DNA of 64,000 nt from Xylanimonas allomyrinae (GCF_004135345.1 NZ_CP035495.1:2294001-2358000), one strand, 5' to 3'. Counted from the first letter of the stretch, positions 27,437 to 36,635 are shown. Notes: a model not told the origin generated them from the sequence alone. Made by a program: numbers and translations.

Positions 27437-28933
27437 TCAGTACGCGCCGTCTCCGGCGAGCACCGCCTTGGCCGTGCGGGCGAGAATCATCAGGTCTCCG
27501 AAGATCGTCCAGTTCTCGGCGTAGTACACGTCGAGCCGCACGCACTCCTCCCACGGCAGGTCGGAGCGCCCGCCCACCTGCCACAGCCCGGTGAGCCCCG
27601 GCTTGACCAGCAGCCGACGGCGCATGCGCGCCTCGTACCGGGAGACCTCCGCGGGCAGCGGCGGGCGCGGGCCGACCAGGCTCATGTTGCCCGACAGCAC
27701 GTTGAGCAGCTGCGGCAGCTCGTCGAGCGAGTAGCGGCGCAGCACCTTGCCGACCTTCGTCACGCGCGGGTCGTCCCGCTGCTTGAACAGCGGGCCTGCG
27801 CCGTCGTTGCCGCCGTCGGACGCGACGTCGTCGACCATCGCCTCCGCGCCGACGCACATGCTGCGGAACTTGAGCATCTTGAAGGTGCGGCCGCCGCGTC
27901 CGACACGGTCCTGCCGGAAGAAGACCGGGCCGGGGCTGGTCGCCTTGACGGCGACCGCGATGGCGAGCAGCGCCGGGGAGGCCAGGAGGGTGAGCATCGC
28001 GGCCCCCACCCAGTCGGTCACCGCCTTGAGCAGGAACTTCGGCCCCGCGAACCGGGGGGCGTCGACGTGCAGCAGGCTCACGCCGGCCGCCGGGGTCACC
28101 ATGATGCGCGGCCCGGCGACGTCGGCGAGCTCGGCCGTGAGCATGAGGTCCACGCCCACGGGCTCGAGCTCCCAGCCGAGGCGGCGCACGACGTCCGCGG
28201 TGATCGCGTCGGACCCGCTGACGGCGACACAGTCCGCGCCCACCTGGGCGGCGATCGTCCCGGCCGTCCTGAGGTCGCCCAGCACCGGGACGCCTTCGAT
28301 CGTCTCGCCCGCACGGGCGGTGCCGACCGGGATGCACACGCCCACGACGCGGTAGCCCGACGTGGGTCGTCCGTTCATCTCCCGGATGAGCCGCTCGGCC
28401 TGATCGCGCAGACCGATGGCCAGCACGGCCGTCGTCATCTCCCGCTGCTCGCGGTGCCGGTGCAGCCAGCCACGCCACAGGTAGCGGGCGGCCAGCAGGC
28501 CCACCAGGCCCACCGGCAGCGCCACCACGAGGTAGGTACGCGCGGCGTCGGCCTTGACGAGGAACGCCGCGACGGCCACGAGGCTGAACAGCTTCCACGA
28601 CGCGTCGAACACGCGGTGGAACTCCAGCGGGCCAGAGCCGAACGTGCGCGGGTCGTACGACTTGTCCACCCCGAGGGCGCCCAGCCACAGGACGGCGAGC
28701 ACCAGCGAGGCCCCCGCCTGCTCCGCCGCACCAGGCACGCTCGCCTCGTTCGACCGCACCCAGGCCGCCAGTGCGACGGCCGCCGCGACGACGACCGTGT
28801 CCGTGAGCGCCAGGCGGCGACGGTACGCCGCGTGCCAGGGGCTGCGGCCGAAGGCGGCTCGGGTCATCTGGAGCCCGCGTGCGCGCAGCGCGGCTCGCGG
28901 ACTGGCGAGGTGGCTCTGGGTCGCAGTGCTCAC
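27437..28933 (-). CDS. Polyisoprenyl-phosphate hexose-1-phosphate transferase (WbaP/CpsE-like)
   Basis: The 498-residue membrane protein starts the polymer by putting a sugar-phosphate on undecaprenyl phosphate. After a basic N-terminus come four helices (~residues 40-170), a Rossmann-like middle domain (TAVLAIGLRDQAERLI, IEGVPVLGDL), a fifth helix, and the catalytic bacterial sugar transferase domain: VFFRQDRVGRGGRTFKMLKFRSM, SLDELPQLLNVLSGNMS, LVGPRPPLPAEV, KPGLTGLWQV. The GTG start at 28933 is preceded by AAGGAC at good distance. It is the only priming enzyme seen here and a good candidate for starting the polymer of the 9-22 kb genes. The transferred sugar (Glc, Gal or GlcNAc) cannot be told. 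Confidence 0.9.
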   Translation of the reverse strand: MSTATQSHLASPRAALRARGLQMTRAAFGRSPWHAAYRRRLALTDTVVVAAAVALAAWVRSNEASVPGAAEQAGASLVLAVLWLGALGVDKSYDPRTFGSGPLEFHRVFDASWKLFSLVAVAAFLVKADAARTYLVVALPVGLVGLLAARYLWRGWLHRHREQREMTTAVLAIGLRDQAERLIREMNGRPTSGYRVVGVCIPVGTARAGETIEGVPVLGDLRTAGTIAAQVGADCVAVSGSDAITADVVRRLGWELEPVGVDLMLTAELADVAGPRIMVTPAAGVSLLHVDAPRFAGPKFLLKAVTDWVGAAMLTLLASPALLAIAVAVKATSPGPVFFRQDRVGRGGRTFKMLKFRSMCVGAEAMVDDVASDGGNDGAGPLFKQRDDPRVTKVGKVLRRYSLDELPQLLNVLSGNMSLVGPRPPLPAEVSRYEARMRRRLLVKPGLTGLWQVGGRSDLPWEECVRLDVYYAENWTIFGDLMILARTAKAVLAGDGAY

Positions 28934-29232
28934 GGAGTGTGTCCTTGTGTGCGAGGGAGTTGGTGGGAGGGACGTTCCCGACTCTAGGAGCGCCCGGCTC
29001 GCACGGTCAGGCCCTCGGGTGCCTTTCACCCCGCCCCTCACCCGCAGTTCACCCGTGCGGCATGACGGGTGAGGTGCCGGATCGCGCGATCACCTCACCG
29101 CGGCCCGGTGGCTGCTCCACGAGTACCGGCCGACCCCACGGCCCGTCTGCCGAGACATTCGTCGAAGGAGACGACACCGATGACGAGTGACACCCTCGTT
29201 CGCCCCTGCTCGACAGGTACCTCGTGCACGCC
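28934..29232. other. Intergenic region, no gene seen
   Basis: About 300 bases separate the priming transferase start from the transposase remnant. No open frame with family features and no strong hairpin was recognised. It should contain the promoter of the transferase gene. Confidence 0.45.
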
Positions 29233-29433
29233 CTAGCGTCCTGAGTCAGGAATTCTGTTCAGATATGTGGCGAGGCGTTCGAGGATCTCGTCGGCGGTCT
29301 TGGTCCAGACGTAGGGGCGTGGGTCGGTGTTCCAGTTCGCGATCCAGTCGCGGATGTCCTTCTCGAGCGCGGTCACGGACTTGTGCGCGCCGCGGCGGAT
29401 CTTCTTGTCGGTCAGTTCCGACACCACCGAGTG
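29233..29433 (-). pseudogene. IS630-family transposase remnant (C-terminal end)
   Basis: The last ~65 residues read LTDKKIRRGAHKSVTALEKD, then DIRDWIANWNTDPRPYVWTK and ADEILERLATY. This is the conserved C-terminus of IS630-family transposases, including the WNxxPRPYVWTKTADEIL stretch. Nothing upstream in any frame continues the DDE domain, so it is a truncated relic. It marks one edge of a small accessory island. Confidence 0.75.
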
Positions 29434-29873
29434 ACCGCCGACCGGATGGGCCGTGCCGAGCAGCCCGGCCCATCCGGTGTGGCCCGGGTCGAGCCCGCGG
29501 CCCATCGAGGGCCGGGGCTCGAGCGACGGGGCACCGCCCCCTCGCCTGCCCACCCAAGGTCGCGGTCTCGAGCAACGCGGGCTGATCGGCCACCTGCGGT
29601 CTCGCAGTAGCGGGGAGAAATCCGACGGTTTCTGGGTGACGTCTGAGGACGCGGTCGCCGGTGGCCTGGCGTCGTCGTCGTTGCTGCGTCCGGGTGTTCG
29701 GTGGGGTTCCCTCAACGAACATGGGCCAAGGTCCCGAAGTGCGAACGACCGCACCGCGCGTGTCGTCGGTCAGGGCAGGACTGACCACTGGGATCCCTCC
29801 GCGCGGGCGTCGACTCGACAGACTCTCGCCGTTCGTGCCGACGCCCACGCGGTTGGATGTTTCACCGCGGCAT
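29434..29873. other. Interval without a supportable gene, next to the IS remnant
   Basis: Open frames cross this stretch on both strands but none shows a protein family. A hairpin of about 13 bp (29490-29522, with small internal mismatches) may be a terminator. The stretch may be scrambled IS or island DNA. Confidence 0.4.
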
Positions 29874-30182
29874 CTATGACACGACGAGGAAGGTGATGCC
29901 GACGAGTGCAAGCGGGGCCACGAGGCCGGCAAGCAACCCCCACGCCCACGTGCGGCCACGACGGCCCTGGGCGACCAGAACCCCTGCCGTGGCAAGAAGT
30001 CCGATGGCCAGTACCGCCCATGGGACCGCGAACTGCCACCCGGGGAGCTCGCCTGCCGCCGCATCTGCGCGATATCCCGTGCTGATGAGCAGCACCACGC
30101 CAACGATGATCACCACCACGGGCACCACGCTGGCAATCGTGCCGACGCCACGGCGGCGGCCGGAGAACGCTGTTGAGGTCAT
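29874..30182 (-). CDS. Small three-helix membrane protein
   Basis: The 102-residue protein has three hydrophobic segments: IASVVPVVVIIVGVVLLIS (~18-36), FAVPWAVLAIGLLATAGVL (~51-69) and WGLLAGLVAPLALVGITFLV (~80-100). The connecting loops are short and basic. No family is recognised. It starts 12 nt after the stop of the secreted DUF2599 gene, so the two are probably co-transcribed and may work together, for example as a secreted protein with a membrane partner. That pairing is inference from spacing alone. Confidence 0.6.
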   Translation of the reverse strand: MTSTAFSGRRRGVGTIASVVPVVVIIVGVVLLISTGYRADAAAGELPGWQFAVPWAVLAIGLLATAGVLVAQGRRGRTWAWGLLAGLVAPLALVGITFLVVS

Positions 30183-30194
30183 GTCATCTCTCCG

Positions 30195-31156
30195 TCAGTT
30201 GCATGCGTGGGCGACAATCTGAGCGTACGAGCCTCGCTTGATCCAGGTGTCGAGGTTCCAGGTGGACTTCAACGGCGCGAACTGAGCGTGGCATCCAAGC
30301 TGCCACAGCATATTCGTCGTCTCGTACTTGGTCGCGACCTTCGATTGGTACTCGCTCTTGTAGGACCCCACGGCGAAAGCGTTGTTGCCGTTCGCGCGAC
30401 CCCACCCGGTGGGCGTGACGCTAACGGTCGTGCCGCGGGGTCACGGTTGACCAGCGCGATCTTGCTGAACAGAGCCTTGCCGAAGTACGGATCCGCCACT
30501 ACGGGGAAGGCGGCGACGTCGGAAAGGTCCACGTCCTGGACGAGCGCGGAGCCCTCAACCCGAAATGACGTCGGGACGTCGTCGCCGTTCGCGTCCGCTG
30601 CCCAGGGGGCGGCGACTCCGGCGATCCACCCTCCGTCCGGGTTGGTGAAGTTGATTGATCCGTCGGGGCTCGTCACCGCGATGGTGTCGGCAGGCAGCCC
30701 GAGGTCGTAGGTGAAAGAGGTGGGCCCGGATGCGTCAGGGATGATTGTCTGGATGCGCACCGATGCCTCGTCGATGACCTGTACCGCGACGTCCGCGCCG
30801 CGGTCGACTGCCTCGTAGACGAGGGTTCCGTCGCTGGCGACTTGCGCTGGGGCGACGGCGACCTCGTCGGGCAGTGAGACCTTCAGCGGCGTGTCGGGCG
30901 TCGCAGCCGACTCGATCAGGATCGGCTCATCAGGGTCCAGCGAAACCGTGGCTGTCCCGCGCGGGGACGCGAGCGCGACTTCTCCGGCCACAACCGGCAG
31001 GGCAGCGACTGTGCCCTGGTCGGGCGCGACCTGTGCAATCAGGTCAGCCGTCGACTCGATCTCGTTCTCATCCGCGGCTGATGCCGGTGCCGCAAGGCCA
31101 AGTAGCCCGAGAGTGGCTGCGGCCGCGATTAGCGGTCTGGTGGCGTGTTTCCCCAT
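30195..31156 (-). pseudogene. Secreted DUF2599-domain protein, frame broken once
   Basis: A clear Sec signal peptide (MGKHATRPLIAAAATLGLLG, then APASA) begins at ATG 31156. A ~220-residue beta-rich region follows. The last ~75 residues (GWGRANGNNAFAVGSYKSEY, TTNMLWQLGCHAQFAPLKST, WNLDTWIKRGSYAQIVAHAC) match the DUF2599 pattern with its two cysteines and WNL motif. They are in a different frame from the rest. The change is at the G4 run 30437-30440; a fifth base reads NRDPRGTTVSVTPTGWG without a break. The protein (~320 residues) is probably intact and exported. Base composition here is lower in GC than the core genes, and IS relics lie on both sides. Confidence 0.75.
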
Positions 31157-31332
31157 CACAGTCCCATCTGAACGAGGGACGCCCTTCGTGGGCGTCCGGG
31201 GCTGGAACGATGCGGCACCAGCGTGACGTGGCGCCATCCAAGGGCACAAAATTGCGCGAAGTGGTCATCGGAAGAGAACGTCGAACCCTCACCGTGGGTC
31301 CATGCCCGCGAACGGACGAACGCCGACAGACG

Positions 31333-31464
31333 CTGCTCGTCGCCGAAGTCGATCGGCCGCCCGGGCCGTTTGCGGCGGTGAGCGATCTGGTCGTCACGCT
31401 CCGAGATCGTTGCCACGATCCCGCGCTCGCGCAGCCACGCCCTGTTCGCTCGGGACGGCCGACC
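31333..31464 (-). pseudogene. IS5-family transposase remnant
   Basis: About 44 residues (GRPSRANRAWLRERGIVATI, then SERDDQIAHRRKRPGRPIDF) match the segment of actinobacterial IS5-group transposases around the conserved SRxNRxxLRxRGI. Upstream and downstream transposase parts are missing. With the IS630 relic at 29233 it brackets the DUF2599 island. Confidence 0.6.
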
Positions 31465-31490
31465 CTGACCAGGACGCCAGTCCGCGCGAT

Positions 31491-31496
31491 TACACT
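31491..31496 (+). promoter_or_regulatory. -10 box, leaderless candidate for the DUF2530 gene
   Basis: TACACT ends 6 nt before the GTG at 31503, supporting that start over longer in-frame readings. Confidence 0.5.
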
Positions 31497-31502
31497 CACC
31501 GG

Positions 31503-31739
31503 GTGCCCTCGCTCGTCCGGCTCCTGACCCACCCTGAGACGCGTCGTCCCGGTCCCCCGCCGGTGTCGGTCGACCTGCGCAAGGTGGTGCTCTGGGGCAT
31601 GGCGGCCTGGGGGGTCGCACTCGTCGTCACGGGGATCCTCGCGCTCACGGGGACGCTCCGGTGGACGGCCGCCGCCGTCTGCGCCTCAGGCCTGGCCCTG
31701 GGCGGACTCGGCCTGCTGTGGGAGCGCCGGCACCGCTGA
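31503..31739 (+). CDS. DUF2530-family small membrane protein
   Basis: The 78-residue protein has a PPVSVDLRKVVLWGMAAWGV start followed by two membrane helices (VVLWGMAAWGVALVVTGILAL and AAAVCASGLALGGLGLLW, each shown in part) and an ERRHR tail. This is the DUF2530 plan common in actinobacteria; its function is unknown. The GTG at 31503 has a leaderless -10. It marks the return to conserved chromosome after the IS-bounded island. Confidence 0.75.
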   Translation: MPSLVRLLTHPETRRPGPPPVSVDLRKVVLWGMAAWGVALVVTGILALTGTLRWTAAAVCASGLALGGLGLLWERRHR

Positions 31740-31863
31740 CGGTTCCCTGCGGCGGCTCGCGCCGCCTTGCCCGGCAGCCGGAGCGCACGGCCGCCGTCAC
31801 GCACGGCCCCGGCCCGCACGCCGACGTCGGGCACGAGCGCACCTGCGAGAAGCCGTGCCTGCC

Positions 31864-34800
31864 TCAGCGGCTCCACGCCTGGGCGGTCCACACCGCGGTC
31901 GCGGTGTGCGGGGCGGCCAGGGCGGCCGCGAGGGGTGCGGCCAGGTGCGGGCCGCCGAGCAGGTCGGCCAGGGCGCGTGCCAGGCCCGCCTCGTCGGTGG
32001 CGTGCGCGATGCCGTCCGCCACCCAGTACCCGACGCCGACGCCACCCACCTCGAGTCGTTCGTGGCGCCGCCACCGCGTGGGCAGGCGCGCGTCGAGCGC
32101 GACGACACGCGGGTCGAGGGGCACGTCCGTCCCCGCGGGGTCGTCGGGTCGCACGTCGTGCGCGACGGGCAGGTCGAGCAGGTCCGCGAGGGCCGCCTCG
32201 GCCCCGGCGGGCGCGGGGACCACCGGCCCGAGCTGGGCCCAGCGCATCCCGGGGGCCACGACGACGTCGTCCGCGTCGGCGACCTCGACGGCCTCGCCAC
32301 GCACGGCGGGCAGGCGGTCGGGCAGCGCGGTCAGCGCCGTCGTGCGCGCGGCCGGGTCGAGATGGCGGGCGAGCTCCGTCAGGCCGTGCCAGACGGCGAG
32401 CGCGTCCCGCAGCGGCAGCGGCGACCCGGCGTCGGGGAGCGCGTCGAGCACGGCGGGCCAGTCGGCGGGGCCGGGCTCGTCGAGCGACCCGACGCCGCCG
32501 AGCGCCCGCAGCATGCCCTCGTCGAGACCGCGGGCGGCGTCCGGGACGGGCGGCAGGAGCGGGACGCCGTCGTGCAGCGCGAACGGCGCGCCCAGGTGCC
32601 GGCGCAGCCACCACGCCGTGTACGACGGCGCGGGCGCGGCACCGCGGCGCGCACCGGTGCCCGGTCGTGGCGCGGCGACCAGGGCGCGGCGCAGGCTGGG
32701 GTCGGCGGCGATGCGGGCGAGCGCGCCGGGCCACGCGTCGTCGGCGACGGCGTCGAGATCGGCGACGGCGTCGAGCTCGTCGAGGAGCACGTCCGGCCCC
32801 CAGCGTTCTGCAAGGTCGGCGAGGTAGTCGGACCATCCGGCGAGCCACCCGGCGGGATCGTCCTCGCCGGCCTGCCCCGGCTGGTCGCCGGGCCCGGGGG
32901 TGAGGGCGTCCCGCACCGTGTACACGTCGAGCCCGGCATGCGCTCCGGCGGCGTGCAGCGCCGCGGCGCCGAACGCCTCGACCTCGCGCTGGTCGACGAC
33001 GGCGAGCGCGTCGAGGTGCCGCGCGGCCCACGACCCGGGCAACGCGGTCTCCCGCAGGGCGGCCACCTCGCCGTCCTCGACCCGCACGGGCATCTCCCCC
33101 ACCCAGAACGGCACCCGCGCGGACGCGGGCCGGGCGTCCGCGAGATCGTCGGCGGGCTCGGCACTCTCGGTACCGCCGGCACCGTCGGCACCGTCGGCAC
33201 CGTCGCCCCGGCCACCCGCGGTGCGCTCGACCGCTCCCACGAGTCCCACGAGTCCCACGAGCGCGAGCACCGCACCGACGACGGCGCCCGGCCCGGCGTC
33301 GCCCGCTCCGCAGTCGGCGTCCGCCGCGTCGTCGCCCTCACCGAGGTCACGCCCGCCCAGGCCCCCCTCGCCCGGCCCGCGACCGCGCGCGCCCTCGCCC
33401 TCCGCGACCGGGCCGCCGAACCCCTCACCCTCGAGCACGTCCTCGGCCGCCGCGAGCGCCACCGACCGCACCGCAGGGTCCGCGAGGATCGCGCGCGGGT
33501 CGAACGGCGCCGCCCCGACCCGCTCGAGCACGGCGTGCGCGGCGTCCGGGTGCACGATCCGGACGCCGAGCGTCTCGGCCGCCCTCAGCGCCGGGGCGGG
33601 TCCGCGCGCGTGGCCGTCCGCGCCCGCCCGCGAGCGGGCGCCGTCGGCGGCACCGCTCGCGGCCCCGGCACCGGCCGGGGGCAGCACCAGGCCACGCACG
33701 CCGTGCGCGACGCGCCCGTCCGCGAGCGGCACGGGCACGCCCGCGAGCGCCTCGCGCACCGCGGCGTCGCCGGCGTGCGGGGCGAGCGCGGCGTAGACGG
33801 CCCGCCATCGCCCGGGCGGCGACGTCGTCGGGAGGTCGTCGAGCAGGTCGGCCAGGGGAACGACGCGTGCGCCGAGGCGCCGCGCCGTCGTGTGGAACCG
33901 TGCCGCGAGGGGCACGGTGCCGAGCGCGGCCGCGACGGCGGCGTCCTCGCCCGGCGGCCCCACGAGGAGCACGGCGTCCTGCGGTGCCACCCGGTCCCCG
34001 ACCGCCGGGCCGGCGCCCGGCGGCGCGGCACGCAGCAGCGGTGTCGTGCGCAGGGCGTCGACGGCGGACTCCCGGATCGCGGCGTCGAGCTCGCCTGCCG
34101 GCAGGTCGCCGGGGACGAGCGCGAGGGCCCTGTCGCCGCGGTCGGCGGAGACCTCGGCGAGCAGTGCCGCGTATGCGCGCCCGGCCTCGGCGGCGAGGCG
34201 GTCGGCCGCGGGCCCGGGCAGCACACGGCGGCGCCCGGGGTCGACGGGGAACGTCGCGACGAGCAGGGCCGGGAAGGTGAGGGGCACGTCCGTCGGCGTG
34301 GGGGCGTGCAGCACGGGCCTGGCGGTGGCCGCACGGTCCGCCTCGCCGGTTCGCGGCAGCGCCCACACCAGCGACCACGCGGTGCGGCGCTGCTCGGACG
34401 GCAGGTCGGCGACGTCGGCGGGCGCCAGCTCGCCGACGGCGCGGCGGATCGTCCACCGGGAGGCGACGTCGTCGAGCACGCGCCGCCCGGCCCCGGTCTC
34501 GACCACGACCTGCGCGAGCGCGGGCAGGGCGAGCAGCAGGGCGTCGTCGACGGCGTCGAGCTGGGCGCGCACGGCGGCGACGGCGGTGCCGTCGCGCAAT
34601 GCCAGCTCGACGACGGTCTCGCCCGGCGTCGCCGCGGCGGGGAAGGGCAGGCGCAGCGCGGCGACGTGACGGCTGGAACGCGGTCCCGCGCCGAGTCCGT
34701 GGCGTGCGAGCTCGGCGCGGGTCAGCGACTCGGCGAACCGGACCCCGCCTGTCGCGGACCTGATCGTGACGTCGTCGCTCACCGAGCGCACGGCGGCGAA

Positions 34801-35145
34801 CCCGACCCCGAACCGGCCGACGTCGCCGGCGCCCTTCGACGACGCGCGCAGGGACGCGAGGGAGGCGACGCCGTCCGCGTCGAGCGGGGCGCCCACGTTG
34901 GTGACGGTCAGTCGCGGCGGGTCGGCGGACTCGTCGAGGCGGAACGTGACCCGGCCGGGGATGCCGGCGCGGGCGGCGGCGTCGGCGGCGTTCTGGGCCA
35001 GCTCGACGACGACGCGGTCGCGGTAGTAGCCGCGCGCGTGGTCCTCTTCGAGGTTCGCGTCCTCCCGCAGGCGGGTCGGTGACGCCCGCCACGCGTCGAC
35101 GACGGCGGCGCGCAGCGCCTCGGTGCCGAACGGGTCGGCGGTCAC
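31864..35145 (-). CDS. Sacsin/Hsp90-like ATPase protein (1093 residues)
   Basis: The N-terminal ~200 residues form a GHKL ATP-binding domain: DRVVVELAQNAADAA (N box), LTVTNVGAPLDADGVASLAS, then SKGAGDVGRFGVGFAAVRSV (G boxes). This is the type called sacsin N-terminal ATP-binding-like. The remaining ~850 residues are Ala/Asp/Pro-rich with no known domain, and a very acidic low-complexity stretch lies near residues 560-660. GTG 35145 overlaps the stop of the DUF3027 gene (GTGA). The same open frame continues upstream to 36765, but that is an artefact of high GC crossing two other genes. Chaperone-like ATP use is inferred from the fold; the client is unknown. Confidence 0.8.
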   Translation of the reverse strand: MTADPFGTEALRAAVVDAWRASPTRLREDANLEEDHARGYYRDRVVVELAQNAADAAARAGIPGRVTFRLDESADPPRLTVTNVGAPLDADGVASLASLRASSKGAGDVGRFGVGFAAVRSVSDDVTIRSATGGVRFAESLTRAELARHGLGAGPRSSRHVAALRLPFPAAATPGETVVELALRDGTAVAAVRAQLDAVDDALLLALPALAQVVVETGAGRRVLDDVASRWTIRRAVGELAPADVADLPSEQRRTAWSLVWALPRTGEADRAATARPVLHAPTPTDVPLTFPALLVATFPVDPGRRRVLPGPAADRLAAEAGRAYAALLAEVSADRGDRALALVPGDLPAGELDAAIRESAVDALRTTPLLRAAPPGAGPAVGDRVAPQDAVLLVGPPGEDAAVAAALGTVPLAARFHTTARRLGARVVPLADLLDDLPTTSPPGRWRAVYAALAPHAGDAAVREALAGVPVPLADGRVAHGVRGLVLPPAGAGAASGAADGARSRAGADGHARGPAPALRAAETLGVRIVHPDAAHAVLERVGAAPFDPRAILADPAVRSVALAAAEDVLEGEGFGGPVAEGEGARGRGPGEGGLGGRDLGEGDDAADADCGAGDAGPGAVVGAVLALVGLVGLVGAVERTAGGRGDGADGADGAGGTESAEPADDLADARPASARVPFWVGEMPVRVEDGEVAALRETALPGSWAARHLDALAVVDQREVEAFGAAALHAAGAHAGLDVYTVRDALTPGPGDQPGQAGEDDPAGWLAGWSDYLADLAERWGPDVLLDELDAVADLDAVADDAWPGALARIAADPSLRRALVAAPRPGTGARRGAAPAPSYTAWWLRRHLGAPFALHDGVPLLPPVPDAARGLDEGMLRALGGVGSLDEPGPADWPAVLDALPDAGSPLPLRDALAVWHGLTELARHLDPAARTTALTALPDRLPAVRGEAVEVADADDVVVAPGMRWAQLGPVVPAPAGAEAALADLLDLPVAHDVRPDDPAGTDVPLDPRVVALDARLPTRWRRHERLEVGGVGVGYWVADGIAHATDEAGLARALADLLGGPHLAAPLAAALAAPHTATAVWTAQAWSR

Positions 35146-36032
35146 TCCGCCTCGGGAGCCGTCTCGGGCAGGGAGAGGGCGGGGGGCGCGTCCGCGCCGG
35201 AGGCGTCGGCGCCTGCCGGGGGAAGCGTCTCGGCCGGCGCGGCCGGGGGGACCAGCTCCAGCGTCGTCTCGTCGATCAGCGGGTCGGCGGCGGGCCAGTC
35301 GGACGGGCCGGGCTCCACGTCGGTCTCCGAGTGGGCGCCGCAGCCGTGGTCGAGCGAGACGACCTTGCCGTCGTCGGGCGACCACGCGTTCGCGCACACC
35401 CCGAACAGCTGACCCAGCGAGCCGCTGAGCGGCACGAGGTAGCCGCACGACAGGCACTCCGCGGCCGATGCGACGGCGGTCGCGGACGTCGGGCCGCGCG
35501 ATCCGCGGTACCAGCGCTGCGCGGTCTCCTCGCGCCCGAAGGGGGACAGCACGCGCTGGCGGGCCAGCGCGAGCTCCTCGATCGCGACCGCGTCGACCTC
35601 CGGGTCGCCCGTCGGCGTGTACCCCGGTTCGAGCCGCGGGTCGTCGGGCCTGAAGGGCAGCACGTCGCCAGGGCCGATGTCGCCCGGCCGCAGCCGTTCG
35701 GCCCAGGGCAGCCACTCGGGTGCGAGCAGCGCTTCGTCGCCCGGCAGCAGCTCGACCTCGCACACCGTGGCGTTGCGTCCGCGCGGCACGCGCGCGAGCG
35801 TCACGACCCAGGACCAGCCGTGGTAGCCCTTCATCGCCGCGGTGAAGCGGTGCGAGACCAGGCGTTCGCCGTCGACGACGGCACCGAGGTGCTCGCCGAC
35901 GTCGGACGCCGACTCCGCGACCTCGACCGCGGCGGCGCGCGCGAGCTCGACGGCGCCGACCAGCACCACCTCCTTGGCGGGGCGGCCGGTCGTGCGACGG
36001 GGACGGGCCGGGGCGTCGGCGGCAGCAGTCAC
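35142..36032 (-). CDS. DUF3027-domain protein
   Basis: The 296-residue protein has an N-terminal AKEVVLVGAVELARAAAVEV, then AAMKGYHGWSWVVTLARVPR and WLPWAERLRPGDIGPGDVLP. The C-terminal half has a probable zinc site, CLSCGYLVPLSGSLGQLFGV followed by CAN and DHGCGAHSE. This order is the DUF3027 pattern known from actinobacteria, often next to a cold-shock gene as here. The function is unknown. GTG 36032 is chosen as the last sensible start before the family sequence; the cold-shock gene ends 14 nt upstream. Confidence 0.82.
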   Translation of the reverse strand: MTAAADAPARPRRTTGRPAKEVVLVGAVELARAAAVEVAESASDVGEHLGAVVDGERLVSHRFTAAMKGYHGWSWVVTLARVPRGRNATVCEVELLPGDEALLAPEWLPWAERLRPGDIGPGDVLPFRPDDPRLEPGYTPTGDPEVDAVAIEELALARQRVLSPFGREETAQRWYRGSRGPTSATAVASAAECLSCGYLVPLSGSLGQLFGVCANAWSPDDGKVVSLDHGCGAHSETDVEPGPSDWPAADPLIDETTLELVPPAAPAETLPPAGADASGADAPPALSLPETAPEAE

Positions 36033-36046
36033 TGGGGTATTGTCCC

Positions 36047-36430
36047 TCAGGCTTCGAGGTCGTCGGCCACGGCGCGCAACAGCTTGGCGACGCGCTCGCC
36101 GGCCTTGTCGTCGGGGTAGCGGCCGTGCTTGAGCGAGTCGCCCACGCGGTCGAGCACCTTGATGAGGTCCTCGACGATGGTCGCCATCTCGGCCGGCGCC
36201 TTGCGCTTGGCCTTCGCGACCGACGGGGCGGCGTCGAGCACCGTGACGGCGAGCGCGGACGGACCACGCCGGCCGTCGGCCACGCCGTAGTCGACCCGCG
36301 TCCCAGGCTTGGGGCTGGCGGCGTCCGCCGGCAGGGCGGACGCGTGCAGGAAGACCTCGCCACCGTCGTCGCCGGCGATGAAGCCGAACCCGCGTTCCGC
36401 GTCGAACCACTTGACCTTGCCGGTAGGCAC
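36047..36430 (-). CDS. Cold-shock-domain protein with C-terminal extension
   Basis: The 127-residue protein begins with a cold-shock domain, PTGKVKWFDAERGFGFIAGD (RNP1 KGFGF-type as RGFGFI) and EVFLHASALP (RNP2-type), up to ~residue 65. A basic helical tail (VAKAKRKAPAEM, LIKVLDRVGDSLKHGRYPDD) follows that is absent from 67-residue CspA. This two-part form is common in Micrococcales beside DUF3027. GTG 36430 is assumed. RNA binding is expected. It is divergent from the helicase gene pair. Confidence 0.82.
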   Translation of the reverse strand: MPTGKVKWFDAERGFGFIAGDDGGEVFLHASALPADAASPKPGTRVDYGVADGRRGPSALAVTVLDAAPSVAKAKRKAPAEMATIVEDLIKVLDRVGDSLKHGRYPDDKAGERVAKLLRAVADDLEA

Positions 36431-36622
36431 CGTGACCTCGTTCTCGTTGCTGCTCGTGACGTTCCAGGTCCCGGGTGGGACGTACGGAAGCGGCCCGCCA
36501 CCGGGCCGCGCCACAAGGCTACCGGCCCGTGCCCCCGCGGGCCGTCCATGTGCCGTTCCTGTCCACCGCTCCCGTCCACCGCGCCGAGCACCGGACGGCT
36601 CCGCGCGCCGCTCCCGCCCGCG

Positions 36623-36628
36623 TAGCAT
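36623..36628 (+). promoter_or_regulatory. -10 box, leaderless candidate for the helicase-associated gene
   Basis: TAGCAT ends 7 nt before the ATG at 36636 with no Shine-Dalgarno between; it decides that start. Confidence 0.5.
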
Positions 36629-36635
36629 CGACGAG

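Noticed and set aside
29434-29873. Upstream part of the IS630 transposase
   Set aside because: All frames were scanned for the DDE catalytic blocks and helix-turn-helix; none was found, so only the C-terminal relic is called.
31855-35082. 1075-codon plus-strand frame opposite the sacsin-like gene
   Set aside because: It has the composition of an antisense shadow (Arg, Gly, His) and no motif.
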